In this document: positions 18,736 to 27,960 of the stretch, in pieces
Layout of the letters: every line of letters starts with the position of its first letter
Position numbering within the stretch: the first letter of the stretch is position 1
The notes under the pieces: model-generated
Database searches by the model: none
What the model was told of the DNA's origin: nothing
What the model saw: the letters and a program-made list of their open reading frames with translations, nothing else
From: Roseiarcus sp963813555
Lineage (GTDB): Bacteria; Pseudomonadota; Alphaproteobacteria; Rhizobiales; Beijerinckiaceae
Direction: 5' to 3'
NCBI GenBank assembly: GCA_963813555.1
Contig: CAWEZX010000005.1
Coordinates: 186,001-250,000, forward strand
Length of the DNA stretch: 64,000 bases
Position numbers and translations under genes: made by a program

Positions 18736-18788
18736 TCCAACGAATTGAAACTGACCGGCGTCTACTTGGTCCTTACAGGTTGTGTCGT

Positions 18789-19247
18789 TTAGCCAGCCGC
18801 GGCGACTTCCATGGGGAGGTCGGTCGCCGCGACCTCGTGCAGAAGAGCGCGCAGTCCAACGGTTCGCTCATTGCCGAAGGCGGTCGCAAACTCTCGTTGC
18901 GCATCCTTCCAGCCCTGGTATCCGGCCCGCAGCCGTTCGAGGCCGGCGTCCGTCAATCGCAGCTCCTTGCTGCGACGGTCCGTGCGGCCCGGCTTAATGC
19001 TGATCAGTCCGTCGCGTTCGAGCGGCAGGATGTTTCGGCCAAGCGTGGTTCGGTCCATCACCATTTGATCGGCCAACGCATTGATCGTCATCGGCCCGTG
19101 CCGTCTCAGCCGGGCGAGAATGGAGAACTGGGTCGTGCGCAGGCCCACCGGGGCCAGATGCCGATCATAAAACTGTGTGACGTGGCGCGCCGCCTGGCGA
19201 ACGGCGAGGCAGGTGCATTCCTCGAGCGGCAGCTTATCGGTCGACAT
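18789..19247 (-). CDS. MarR-family transcriptional regulator
   Basis: The 152-residue protein has a MarR winged helix: LRTTQFSILARLRRHGPMTI, ALADQMVMDRTTLGRNILPL and the wing GLISIKPGRTDRRSKELRLT. It is encoded upstream of emrA-emrB in the same direction and divergently from an SDR gene, so it probably represses both and responds to a ligand exported by the pump. The intergenic promoter region carries palindromic elements. Confidence 0.88.
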   Translation of the reverse strand: MSTDKLPLEECTCLAVRQAARHVTQFYDRHLAPVGLRTTQFSILARLRRHGPMTINALADQMVMDRTTLGRNILPLERDGLISIKPGRTDRRSKELRLTDAGLERLRAGYQGWKDAQREFATAFGNERTVGLRALLHEVAATDLPMEVAAAG

Positions 19248-19262
19248 TGCGAACTCTCGTCC

Positions 19263-19314
19263 TTGACATCAGGAGCATGTGCGCCTAGTTAAGTGCATAT
19301 ACGCATAATGTCAA
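19263..19314. promoter_or_regulatory. Overlapping divergent promoters sharing one -10 hexamer, with MarR-like operator
   Basis: On the plus strand TTGACA (19263-19268), a 17-base spacer and TAGTTA (19286-19291) point to the SDR gene. On the minus strand TTGACA (19314-19309), a 17-base spacer and TAACTA (19291-19286) point to marR. The same six base pairs serve as -10 for both. The semi-palindrome TGCATATACGCA (19294-19305) lies inside the marR promoter spacer and near the SDR start site. Positions are read directly; promoter use is inferred. Confidence 0.65.
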
Positions 19315-19336
19315 GGCCAGATCAGGAGTTCCTCGG

Positions 19337-20152
19337 ATGACCCATTCCCTCGGCACGGCCCTCATTACCGGCGCCTCGTCTGGCATCGGCGCTGTTTACG
19401 CCGACCGGCTCGCGAAGCGCGGCTATGATCTTATCTTAGTTGCGCGCAACGGCGAGAAACTGAAATCCTTGGCCGCACGACTGATGTCAGAGACGGGTCG
19501 GTCCGTGAAAGCGCTTCCCGCCGATCTCGGCGACAAAGCAGCGCTCGCAAAAATCGAGACCGTTCTTCGCGACGACCCAAGCATCACCATGTTCGTCAAC
19601 AACGCCGGCGCAGCCACCCTCGCGCCGCTGCTGGACTCCAATGTCGACACGATGGAGGCGATGATCACGCTGAACGTCACTGCGCTCACGCGTCTGACTT
19701 ATGCCGCGGCGCCCGCCTTCGTTGCGCGCGGCGCAGGCGCCATTATCAACATCGGATCTGTGGTCGGCGTCGCGCCCGAGAGGCTCAATGGCGTCTATGG
19801 CGCCAGCAAAGCCTTTGTCCTCGCGCTCACCCATTCGCTGCAGCACGAACTCGCTCACAAAGGGGTGCGCGTCCAGGCGGTGCTGCCCGCGGCCACAGCG
19901 ACGGATATCTGGGAAAAGGGCGGTCTTCACCATTCGAAGCTGCCCGCTGGCACCGTGATGTCGACCGAGGACATGGTCGACGCTGCTTTGGCGGGTCTTG
20001 ACCAGGGAGAAGTGGTGACGATCCCCCCGCTTCAGGACGCGGACGATTGGAACCGCTTCGAGGCGGCGCGCCGCGCGCTGGCGCCGAAGTTTGCCAATTC
20101 CGCTCCCGCGCCCAGGTATCGGGCCGCCGAACCCGTTCGTCAGATCGCCTGA
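19337..20152 (+). CDS. Short-chain dehydrogenase/reductase
   Basis: The 271-residue classical SDR has the cofactor motif TGASSGIG near the N-terminus, NNAG (in FVNNAGAATLAP), the catalytic Ser in NIGSVVGV and the YxxxK pair in YGASK. VARN after strand two suggests NADP(H) use. It is transcribed divergently from marR, from a promoter that carries a candidate MarR operator, and precedes a thiolase gene by 34 bases. The substrate is unknown. Confidence 0.87.
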   Translation: MTHSLGTALITGASSGIGAVYADRLAKRGYDLILVARNGEKLKSLAARLMSETGRSVKALPADLGDKAALAKIETVLRDDPSITMFVNNAGAATLAPLLDSNVDTMEAMITLNVTALTRLTYAAAPAFVARGAGAIINIGSVVGVAPERLNGVYGASKAFVLALTHSLQHELAHKGVRVQAVLPAATATDIWEKGGLHHSKLPAGTVMSTEDMVDAALAGLDQGEVVTIPPLQDADDWNRFEAARRALAPKFANSAPAPRYRAAEPVRQIA

Positions 20153-20186
20153 CAGCGAGCGAAGCACAACAGTCGAGGATCGAGCC

Positions 20187-21373
20187 ATGACGTCACGTTC
20201 AGTATTGATTGCGGAACCCGTCCGCACGGCGATTGGCGCCTTTGGCGGAACTCTGAAGGACGTGCCGGCGCCCGACCTTGGCGCCGTCGCTATCCGCGCC
20301 GCGGTCGAACGGGCTGGGCTTAAGCCAGACGAGATCGAGACAGCGGCGATGGGCAATGTCATTCAGGCGGGGACGAAAATGAATCCGGCCCGTCAGGCGG
20401 CGGTCCAAGCCGGCCTGCCGGTGACGGTTCCGGCCATGACCGTGAACCGCGTCTGCGGCTCGGGCGCGCAAGCGATCGTGTCCGCGGCGCAGGAGATCCT
20501 GCTTGGCAACGCGAATGCCGCCGTCGCCGGCGGCATGGAAAGCATGGACCAGGCGCCTTACCTCGTCGGGCGCGGTCGATGGGGATATCGGCTAGGAGAC
20601 GGGCAGCTTTACGACAGCGTGCTTCGCGACGGACTTAACGACGCCTTCTCCGGGGAACACTCAGGCTGGCATACCGAGGACCTGGTGGAGAAATATCAGG
20701 TGACACGCGAGGCCCAGGACCAATGGGCTCTGCGCTCGCAACAGCGCTTCGCCCGCGCGAAAGACGCCGGTCATTTCAAGGCGCAGATCGCGGCGGTCCA
20801 GGTTCCCGGCAAAAAGGCCCGACGCAGTTCTACGAGGACGAAGCCAATCGACCGGACACCACCCTCGAAACGCTCGCGAGGTTGAAGCCGGCGTTCCGCC
20901 CGAACGGCGCCATCACCGCCGGCAATGCCCCCGGATTGAACGACGCGGCCGCCGCTATGGTGCTCGCGGACGAGGCCTGGGCCGACAAGCGCGGTCTTGC
21001 CCCGGCTGCGCGGCTCGTTGCTTACGGCATTGCCGCGGTCGAGCCTGGCATGTTCGGCCTCGGGCCGGTTCCGGCTGTCAAGCAGGCGTTGCAGCGCGCC
21101 GGATGGGAGATTGCCTCCATTGAGCGCGCGGAGATCAATGAGGCCTTCGCCGCGATCGCCATTGTCGTGGCGCGCGAACTCGGATTGTCCGACGAGATCG
21201 TCAATGTCGAGGGCGGCGCCGTCGCCCATGGCCACCCGATCGGCGCGACCGGCGCCGTGTTGACCACCAAGCTCATCCACTCGATGCGCCGGGACGGTCT
21301 TAAGCGCGGTCTGGTCACGCTATGCATCGACGGAGGCCAGGGCATCGCCCTCGCAATCGAAACGTTGCACTGA
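20187..21373 (+). pseudogene. Acetyl-CoA C-acyltransferase (thiolase), -1 frameshift in middle
   Basis: The first frame from ATG 20187 begins MTSRSVLIAEPVRTAIGAFG and includes the active-site Cys in NRVCGSGAQAI and GGMESMDQAPYL. Homology moves to the -1 frame at about 20815 (VPGKKGPTQFYEDEANRPDT), then continues through NEAFA and GHPIGATGAVLTTK. The C-terminal cysteine motif reads CIDGGQG, where most thiolases have C-x-G-G-G. The break is at GGCAAAAAGGCCC, where one missing G restores the frame. It may be a sequencing error, an inactivating deletion or less likely frameshifting on C-AAA-AAG. Thiolases condense or cleave acyl-CoAs. Confidence 0.85.
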
Positions 21374-21391
21374 GCGGCGAGGAAGCAGAGA

Positions 21392-22123
21392 GATGCCCGA
21401 GCGCTACCTTGAGGACTTCGCGGTCGCGGAGAAGCTGTCGCGTCACGCGCGCAACGTTCTTCGGCGCGGCGATGGCGGCGATTGGCGATGCGGCCAGGGC
21501 TCAGGACGCCGGCTCCGGAAGCTGTAGCAATGCCGCGATTGCTTTGCCGGACGGCGGCGTCGCTACGAAAACCCGCGAGGAGCAAATCCGCGCCGTCAGG
21601 ATCGCCCGCGCCATGCGAGCGGGGCCGCGCAGCATTACGGAGAACGCGACGGTCGCAGAGATGGATGCGCAGGGCCGCATGACCGAGGTCTTATGAAAAG
21701 GTACGAACGAATGGGTCTGCATGCCCGGCAACGAGGACGTCGTCGGCGATCCACCCATGTGTGTCGACGCATTGGGCATCCAGTGGTTCAAGGATTTGCA
21801 TCAGGGGAAGCCGCAACCGACCAACACGGCGCCAGGGCTTTGTTACATGCTCTGCGGCGCAACGCAGCACAGCAACACGAACGCCCGTGACAAAACGAGC
21901 CCCGCCATACCGATTGGCCCGCACTGGATGATCCTCTGGCCCTTCGACGCCAACCATTGCGGACTGCCGACGACAGTCCGAGACGCCGGCGCCTGGATCA
22001 TGTTTGCCGGGACGCCTTACGCTTTATCTGCATGTTTGCGGGACGCCTTGGGCAGGCAATGAATATGCGCTTGGCGACGAAGCGATCTGGACGATGCGCT
22101 ATCAGAAGCGAACCGCCGGTTGA
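21392..22123 (+). pseudogene. Decayed chimera: MaoC-like start joined to a Tat-secreted unknown protein
   Basis: ATG 21392 gives MPERYLEDFAVAEKLS, typical of the start of MaoC-like dehydratases, but the similarity stops after about 16 residues. Another frame then reads RATFFGAAMAAIGDAARAQ, like the end of a Tat signal, followed by TREEQIRAVRIARAMRAGPR. An in-frame TGA (21694-21696) interrupts, the same frame resumes as KGTNEWVCMPGNEDVVGDPP through GPHWMILWPFD, and a +1 shift near 22022 leads to HVCGTPWAGNEYALGDEAIW and a stop at 22121. The second part resembles conserved secreted proteins of unknown function. The join suggests a deletion between two genes. Confidence 0.65.
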
Positions 22124-22147
22124 CGCTCGCGATCTCTGAGCGCATCG

Positions 22148-22894
22148 CTATCCGGCGCGCTCGAACACCTCGGCCCGCGCTTCGACAATGTCCTCGATCA
22201 TCCCGTCGGCGGCGAAGGGCGCGAGCTTTTCGCGCATGGCGCTCCTCATCGCCGGGACTTCTTCGCCGAGCCGCTCCGACGACGAAGTCGACATCGACAG
22301 AACGCGTTCGACGAGGCGCTTGACGGGAACGACGTTGGTCGCTTCGACGCGGATCGTCCCGCAGGGAATGAATGATCCGCCGGCGAAAAATGTATGGTGG
22401 TCGCGCGCCGGCCGCTCGCCCTTCCAGCGATCGCGCACCTTGTTGAAGGCCTCAAGCCAGGGGTTGCGACCGTCTTTGACGCTCGACGCGCCGCACACGA
22501 GAACCTTTCTGCTTGGGGCGAGAGCGCGATCGAGCGCTGCTCGGGCAGGCTCGGGATCGAGCCAGTGGATCGCGCGGCCGATGGTGACGATGTCGAATGC
22601 GCCGAGCTTCGCAGCGACATCCTCGAAGCGGCCGTCGATGAACGCCACCGCTGCGCCCGCGCGCTTGGCCGCCGCGCGCGCCGCCTCGACCATGCCCGGC
22701 TCCGGATCGACGCCCAACACCTCCCGGCAATAGGGCGCAAAGCCGATCGCCAGAATGCCTGGGCCCGCGCCGACGTCGAGCAGGCGCTGGCTACGATCGA
22801 AGCCAAGCTGTTGCGCGACGGCGGCGAAGAACGCCGCGCCATAAGGCGGCCGGGCCCGCTCATAATAGGCGACGGTGGAGGCGAAGCGTCCCAT
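22148..22894 (-). CDS. Class I SAM-dependent methyltransferase
   Basis: The 248-residue protein starts at ATG 22894 (MGRFASTVAYYERARPPYG), the usual beginning of this family; longer readings upstream lack homology. Motif I is LLDVGAGPGILAIGF, followed by the acidic loop VLGVDPEPGM, DGRFEDV and IGRAIHWLDPE. It is a Methyltransf_11/25-type enzyme with unknown acceptor. It lies downstream of the PRISE-like reductase on the same strand, about 125 bases away. Confidence 0.8.
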   Translation of the reverse strand: MGRFASTVAYYERARPPYGAAFFAAVAQQLGFDRSQRLLDVGAGPGILAIGFAPYCREVLGVDPEPGMVEAARAAAKRAGAAVAFIDGRFEDVAAKLGAFDIVTIGRAIHWLDPEPARAALDRALAPSRKVLVCGASSVKDGRNPWLEAFNKVRDRWKGERPARDHHTFFAGGSFIPCGTIRVEATNVVPVKRLVERVLSMSTSSSERLGEEVPAMRSAMREKLAPFAADGMIEDIVEARAEVFERAG

Positions 22895-23019
22895 GCGATC
22901 CTTGCGGCGTCGAACACGACGCCTGCAAGTCAGAAACCACGCGACCGCGGCTTGAACATGGCGGTCCTGCCGGCTTGGGTAGAGGCCAGTGAGCGCTCCG
23001 CTTACCGCTGTCGATGTCT

Positions 23020-24120
23020 TCAATGCCGCGGCGGCGGCAAAAACTTTCGGTCAATGAAAGACTGAAGTGCGCCGCGCAACGCATCGCGGGTGTCGATCGC
23101 AGCGTTGAAGCCGGCCTTGCGAAGCTTGACGGTGCTCACGAAGGCGACGGGGCCTGCAGGAGCGCCATATGCAAACGCAAAGTCGGCGTGTTGATCGCCC
23201 TGCCCGACAAACGAGCGCAGGTCTCCACTTGCAAGGCCGTACTTGGCGACGATCTTCGCCCAGACGTCAGCATTCTCGCGAATATACGCCACGAGGCTGG
23301 CGGGCTCATCAGGCCCCAAATCCACTCCCAACGTTTCTGCCAGCGCGGGCCACACACTCCGCCACTCGAAGACGTCGCCATTGGTGATGTTGAAAATTTC
23401 GTTCGCAGCCTGCGGGGCTTCAGCCGCCCATACCATTACCTGGCCAACCAGATCGGCGTCAGCCATTTCCCAGACGAACGACGGACCGCCGGGAAAGCTG
23501 AACCGTTCGCCCTTCTCGCGGCGGATAGCAGCATAGACGCCGATGGCCGGGAGGACGTTCAGCGCGCCCGGCGTCTTCCCGGTGACGAGCTGGGGACGCA
23601 GCGCGGTATAGTTGAAACCGTGTTTGGCGCCCGCGTCCCGAACATAGTCCTGCTGATCGAGGAAAAAGTTCGCATGGTTATCCCGCGGGTCGCTTTCGCG
23701 AGCCGGGATCGCGATCGGGTGAAGGTGTACGCCATAGGCCTTAGTTCCTTGCAGGATAGACACATGCCTAACGACGGACTTCCGAGACGCGAGAGGCTCG
23801 ATCACATTGCGCAGCATCGCGTTGTTGATCTCGATCTGGTCGGCGTTCGACCAGCCCCCGACCAGATCGTGAGGATTTTCGTAAATCGCCGCGTACGCGA
23901 CATGCGTGACCTCGGCGAGCGCAGACAGCGCCTTCCGGGCGGCATTCTCATCACGCAAGTCCAACGAGACGAACTCAAAATCTCGCCCACTCGGTAATTC
24001 CGGTTTGCGCCTCGAAACGCCAATAACGTTCCAGCCCACGTCCAGAAAGGACTCTATAGCGGCGACCCCGATAAGGCCGCTCGCACCTGCCACTAGGACT
24101 TTATTCTTCATGTCGATCAT
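23020..24120 (-). CDS. PRISE-like atypical SDR (NAD(P)-dependent reductase/epimerase)
   Basis: The 366-residue protein has an N-terminal Rossmann motif VAGASGLIG, a cofactor loop VSRRKPE, the long PRISE-type central region HVSILQGTKAYGVHLHPIAI and NFFLDQQDYV, and LRPQLVTG. Family members include plant progesterone 5-beta-reductase/iridoid synthase and bacterial enone reductases; the bacterial substrates are mostly unknown. Two starts (24120 and the Met of KNKVLV 9 bases later) are possible. A LysR regulator is encoded divergently and may control it. Confidence 0.8.
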   Translation of the reverse strand: MIDMKNKVLVAGASGLIGVAAIESFLDVGWNVIGVSRRKPELPSGRDFEFVSLDLRDENAARKALSALAEVTHVAYAAIYENPHDLVGGWSNADQIEINNAMLRNVIEPLASRKSVVRHVSILQGTKAYGVHLHPIAIPARESDPRDNHANFFLDQQDYVRDAGAKHGFNYTALRPQLVTGKTPGALNVLPAIGVYAAIRREKGERFSFPGGPSFVWEMADADLVGQVMVWAAEAPQAANEIFNITNGDVFEWRSVWPALAETLGVDLGPDEPASLVAYIRENADVWAKIVAKYGLASGDLRSFVGQGDQHADFAFAYGAPAGPVAFVSTVKLRKAGFNAAIDTRDALRGALQSFIDRKFLPPPRH

Positions 24121-24235
24121 CTCTCCTCTCCGTCGTTTATTGAAGGGTTTGGAAGGCTTCGATGGGCGTTGAACTAAGCGATGCGTTGAGCGACGGGTAT
24201 TGCGCAGCGGCCAATATCATATATGCACGCCCCGT

Positions 24236-25210
24236 ATGAATGATCGGCTGCTGCAGCTCGCCTTGTTCGTACGCACGGTCGAGAGCGGAAGCTTCTCCAA
24301 GGCCGCCCGCGAATTCGGCCTGTCCCAGCCTTCCGTGTCGCGCGCGATCGCGGCGCTCGAGCGCCGATTGGGGGTCAAGCTTCTGGTCCGCACCACCCGG
24401 CAGGTCTCCACGACCGACGCCGGCGAGGCGTTGTTGGCCCGCGCGCGCGACGCCCTGCTCGCGATCGACGACGCCGAAAGCGCGGCGCGCGGCGCCGACC
24501 GCCTCTCCGGCGTGCTGCGGGTCGCCTTGCCGCCGGAATATGGCGTCCAGCGCATCGTGCCGTTGCTTCCGGCGTTCTTCGGCCGGCATCCGCTGCTCAA
24601 GATCGATCTCATGATGTCGGACCGCTACGAAAACCTGATCGCCGAAGGCGCCGACCTCGCGCTCCGAATCGGCGACTTGCCGGATTCGAGCTTCGTGGCC
24701 CGAAAGCTCGAGAGCGCCAAGCGCCTCATCATCGCCGCGCCGTCCTATCTCGCCCGCCGCGGTGCGCCCGCGAGCCTCGCCGACCTTGCTCGGCACGAGC
24801 TCATCAGCGGACCGGGCGACACGGGCGACGAGACCTGGGTCGCGCGCCGCAACGGAAGGATCGAGCGTCAGGCCGTGAGTCCCCGCATCCATTCGCGTTC
24901 GGCGACGGGCGTCGTCGCCTGCGCAGTCGCGGGACTCGGCATAGCCAGCGCGTCGATCTGGATGTGCGCGGATGCGCTCGTGTCAGGCAAGGTCGTCGAG
25001 ATCCTCCCCGACTATGCGCTCGATCCGGTCCTGGCTTATGTCGTCTATCCCGCTGGCCGTCGGCCATCGCAGAGGGCGCGCGCGTTCAGCGACTATCTGG
25101 AGCAGGCTCTTGCCGCGATCGGGGAAGATAGGGGACCGTCGGACGTTCTCGAAAAGACGGCGACAAGGTCCAGCCGGTCGCAGCCGGCTTACCCGTTGCG
25201 GAAGGCGTAG
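24236..25210 (+). CDS. LysR-family transcriptional regulator
   Basis: The 324-residue protein has the N-terminal LysR helix-turn-helix (LALFVRTVESGSFSKAAREF, LSQPSVSRAIAALERRLGVK) and a C-terminal substrate-binding-like effector domain (PPEYGVQRIVPLLPAFF). Start ATG 24236 gives the standard family N-terminus. It is divergent from the PRISE-like reductase gene, the usual arrangement of a LysR regulator and its target, and its last 22 bases overlap tail-to-tail with acdS on the other strand. Confidence 0.9.
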   Translation: MNDRLLQLALFVRTVESGSFSKAAREFGLSQPSVSRAIAALERRLGVKLLVRTTRQVSTTDAGEALLARARDALLAIDDAESAARGADRLSGVLRVALPPEYGVQRIVPLLPAFFGRHPLLKIDLMMSDRYENLIAEGADLALRIGDLPDSSFVARKLESAKRLIIAAPSYLARRGAPASLADLARHELISGPGDTGDETWVARRNGRIERQAVSPRIHSRSATGVVACAVAGLGIASASIWMCADALVSGKVVEILPDYALDPVLAYVVYPAGRRPSQRARAFSDYLEQALAAIGEDRGPSDVLEKTATRSSRSQPAYPLRKA

Positions 25211-26202
25211 GCATAGCCGTTGAGGGCTGGTGCGCCACCCAGATGAGCGTACAGCACCTTCGATCCCTTCGGGAAAAAGCCCTTCTTCGTGAGATCGATC
25301 ATGCCTTGCATCGATTTACCCTCGTAGACCGGGTCGGTGATCATGGCCTCAAGCCGCGCCACGAGCCGGATCGCCTGCTTGGTCTCATCGGACGGAACGC
25401 CGTAGATCGGATAAGCGTAATCCTCGATCAGCACCACGTCGTCATCGTCGATGGCCTGGCCAAGCTCGATCAGTTCCGCAGTCTCGCGAGCAATATCGAG
25501 CACCTGCGCCTTCGTCTGCTTCGGCGTGGCCGAGGCGTCAATGCCGAGGACCTTGCGCTGCCGGCCGTCCTTGGCGAAGCCGACCACCATGCCGGCATGG
25601 GTTGAGCCGGTCACCGTGCAAACGACGATATAGTCGAACGCAAACCCGAGTTCGCGCTCTTGCGCGCGTAATTCCTCGGCGAAGCCGACATAGCCGAGCC
25701 CGCCGTATTTATGCACCGAGGCGCCTGCCGGAATCGGGTAAGGCCGGCCGCCCTGCGCTTCGACCTCCTTGAGCGCGTCCTCCCAGCTCTTGCGGATGCC
25801 GATGTCAAAACCGTCGTCGACTAGCCGCACGTCGGCGCCCATGATGCGGCTCAGCATGATGTTGCCGACCCGGTCGTAGACCGCATCTTCATGTGGGACC
25901 CAGGCTTCCTGCACCAGCCGGCATTTCATGCCGATTTTGGCCGCGACCGCCGCCACTTGGCGCGTGTGATTCGACTGCACGCCGCCGATCGACACCAGCG
26001 TGTCGGCGTTCGAGGCGATCGCGTCGGGGATGATGTATTCGAGCTTGCGCAGTTTGTTGCCGCCGAACGCGAGGCCGGAATTGCAGTCCTCGCGCTTGGC
26101 GTAAAGCTCGACCTTATCGCCCAGATGCGCGCTCAGGCGCTTCAGCCTCTCGATCGGCGTCGGACCGAAGGTGAGGGGATAGCGTTGAAACTTTTCCAGC
26201 AT
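25189..26202 (-). CDS. acdS: 1-aminocyclopropane-1-carboxylate (ACC) deaminase
   Basis: The 337-residue PLP enzyme contains the AcdS signature: PLP lysine in LAFGGNKLRKLEY, SIGGVQSNHTRQVAAVAAKI, CTVTGSTHAGMVVG, the glutamate of TDPVYEGKSMQG and the leucine of HLGGAPALNGY that separate true ACC deaminases from D-cysteine desulfhydrases. It converts the ethylene precursor ACC to 2-oxobutyrate and ammonia, a trait of plant-associated bacteria. No acdR/Lrp-type regulator sits next to it; the 169-base gap upstream leads to a divergent glyoxalase gene. Confidence 0.93.
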   Translation of the reverse strand: MLEKFQRYPLTFGPTPIERLKRLSAHLGDKVELYAKREDCNSGLAFGGNKLRKLEYIIPDAIASNADTLVSIGGVQSNHTRQVAAVAAKIGMKCRLVQEAWVPHEDAVYDRVGNIMLSRIMGADVRLVDDGFDIGIRKSWEDALKEVEAQGGRPYPIPAGASVHKYGGLGYVGFAEELRAQERELGFAFDYIVVCTVTGSTHAGMVVGFAKDGRQRKVLGIDASATPKQTKAQVLDIARETAELIELGQAIDDDDVVLIEDYAYPIYGVPSDETKQAIRLVARLEAMITDPVYEGKSMQGMIDLTKKGFFPKGSKVLYAHLGGAPALNGYAYAFRNG

Positions 26203-26371
26203 GCGCGGCGGCCTGTGGTCGGGAGGACGCTGGCGATGCTAGACCAAGACGCGTTGGGCTGGAATCGGCTTCCTGAGCGGCTATTTGCGTCGAAGGACCA
26301 TCATCCACGAATATCAAGGCCGAGTTCAAAGCGTCCATGCGCCGGGGCGCCGAGTTAGAAGGGAGCGCTTC

Positions 26372-26795
26372 ATGAGCTTGCCCGCGCAGAATTCAACGGT
26401 GGAGGCTCAACCGCTCATAGCGGTGCGCGATGTCAGGGCGAGCAGCCGATGGTACGCCGAATTGTTTGGAGCAGACCCGCTTCCGGATCACAGCCACCGC
26501 GACGTTTACGATCGGATCTCGCGCTCTGGTCGGTTGCTTCTTCAACTCCACGCTTGGGACGCGGAAGACCATCCCAATCTCGTCAACGCAGACGCGGCGC
26601 CTGCCGGACACGGCGTCTTGTTGTGGTTCCAGGTCGATGATTTTGATTCGGTCGTCGAGCGAGCTCGCCGGTTGGGGGCGGAGATTGTCGAAGAACCTCA
26701 CATCAACCCCGCGCCCCGGCACAGGGAGATTTGGCTCCGCGACGCCGATGGGTATGTTGGTGGTCGCCAGTCCGGACGGCGAATGCGGTTCCTGA
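26372..26795 (+). pseudogene. Glyoxalase/bleomycin-resistance-fold protein, frameshifted near C-terminus
   Basis: From ATG 26372 (after GAAGGGAG) the reading has a VOC fold: PLIAVRDVRASSRWYAELFG, DHPNLVNADAAPAGHGVLLW, VDDFDSVVERARRLGAEIVE and REIWLRDADGY. The expected final strand (VVASPDGE) is in a neighbouring frame from about 26752 and stops at 26793-26795. One inserted or lost base near TATGTTGG explains it. In the unshifted frame the protein would continue with unrelated residues to 26890. Function beyond the fold is unknown. Confidence 0.7.
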
Positions 26796-26843
26796 CCTCG
26801 TCGCGACCGCCGGTTCCAGTCGCCCGCGCTCACGTGTCAAGGG

Positions 26844-26993
26844 AGCGCGATCGCGCCGAATCTCGCGGCATTGGCGGATGCGAACGATGAAGAGTTCTTC
26901 GCCGATCTCGATATCGAAACGCGCGCGAAGATCACGGCGGCGATGAAGGCCATCGTGCGCCGCAAAGGACTACGGGGCGCGCCTGTCGATTGA
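26844..26993 (+). pseudogene. C-terminal remnant of a possible regulator
   Basis: An open stretch without a start codon encodes an Ala/Asp/Glu-rich tail, including LADANDEEFFADLDIETRAK and KAIVRRKGLRGAPVD before TGA. It has the look of the C-terminal helix of a MarR-type regulator, but no DNA-binding part remains upstream. I list it because the codon use is gene-like and the reading ends in a natural-looking basic tail. Low confidence. Confidence 0.3.
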
Positions 26994-27037
26994 CCGGGCG
27001 CAGGGTCACGAGAGAAACAAGAGAGAGGAGCGACGCT

Positions 27038-27439
27038 ATGGACGCCCATGTGAAGGATGTCGTGCGCGAAATGAGCAAGGCCTCGGACGAGGAGCGCGTC
27101 ACATTTACCGAGGTGGTGAAGGCCCTGATGGAGGTTGGGATCGAGCGCTATCACGCCGACCTCGTCGCTGGGCGGAAGACCTATTATCTTCCCGACGGCG
27201 ATTTCGAAGAGGTGCAAGTTCATAAAGTGGGCAGCGCGGCGGTGAAGTTCTCGGCCGAAGGTGTGGAGAAGGCGGTCCGCGCCATCCAGCGGCGGGAGAT
27301 TGCTTATCGCGAATTCTGCCGCCAGATCGCCGACGCAGGCTGCGTCGGCTATTTCGTCAGCCTGGCCGGGCGCCGCGCCGTCTATTATGGCCGCACCGGG
27401 GACGAGCACGTCGAATGGTTTCCCGGGGCCAAGCCATGA
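27038..27439 (+). CDS. DUF1398-family protein
   Basis: The 133-residue protein (VREMSKASDEERVTFTEVVK, GIERYHADLVAGRKTYYLPD, GDEHVEWFPGAKP) matches the DUF1398 pattern, a small soluble family of unknown function sometimes labelled phage envelope-like. GAGAGGAG lies 8 bases before ATG 27038; the longer reading from 26990 lacks such a site. A possible 20-codon ORF begins in the stop (27436) but has no recognisable product. Confidence 0.75.
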   Translation: MDAHVKDVVREMSKASDEERVTFTEVVKALMEVGIERYHADLVAGRKTYYLPDGDFEEVQVHKVGSAAVKFSAEGVEKAVRAIQRREIAYREFCRQIADAGCVGYFVSLAGRRAVYYGRTGDEHVEWFPGAKP

Positions 27440-27498
27440 CGCCTGACCGCTTTTTCGAACGGCTACCGGCCTACGAAGCCGTCCGCCCCGGCGCTTAG

Positions 27499-27910
27499 GC
27501 CGGGTCGCGTGCCTTGGGCCAATTCTCAGGACAATTTCGCCCTTATGACGTTAGTGTTGGTCGCAGCGAGCTTGAAATATGGGGAGAGACTTGCGGCGGC
27601 TATGACTGCATGTGCTCAGAGGCGCAGCCGCGACAAGGCCGGCCAACAGCTAACGGTATAAGAGCCAGCAAAAGGCTTTTCGAAAACCGGAGTCCGTGCA
27701 TCATGCGCAGCGCCAGTTCGCCGAGATCGTTGGTGAAGGGAACGTCGAGGTCGACCGATCCCGCCCTCAAATTCCCCGCCAAAACAAAACTTTCCAAATA
27801 ACCGTGATTTTTCCAACTCACCCGGCTGGGCAGTTACGTTTTTATTTGAATCGACCGTAACCCAGTGAAAGGGCCCGATTCGCAAAATAAACACGAGTAA
27901 ATGCTAGTGA
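27499..27910. other. Intergenic region without recognisable gene
   Basis: About 410 bases between the DUF1398 gene and the 3' end of the hydrolase. Open frames on both strands (for example minus 27600-27821) have no known domain, no good ribosome-binding site and atypical composition. The segment becomes AT-rich after about 27780 and runs into a 10-bp repeat array. It may be decayed coding sequence. Confidence 0.4.
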
Positions 27911-27960
27911 ATTTACTGGCGTTTACTCGTGTTTATTGGCGTCTACTGGCGTTTATTTGC
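27911..27960 (+). repeat. Five 10-bp tandem repeats overlapping 3' end of hydrolase gene
   Basis: Five consecutive imperfect copies of GTTTACTGGC (27911, 27921, 27931, 27941, 27951) lie end to end. The last three are within the hydrolase gene and encode its final residues (QINASRRQ on the minus strand). The array extends past the stop codon, so the gene's present C-terminus may have been created by repeat expansion. Confidence 0.75.

Noticed and set aside
27911..27960. CRISPR-like short repeats
   Set aside because: Units are 10 bases, directly adjacent, with no spacers; no cas genes are in the window.
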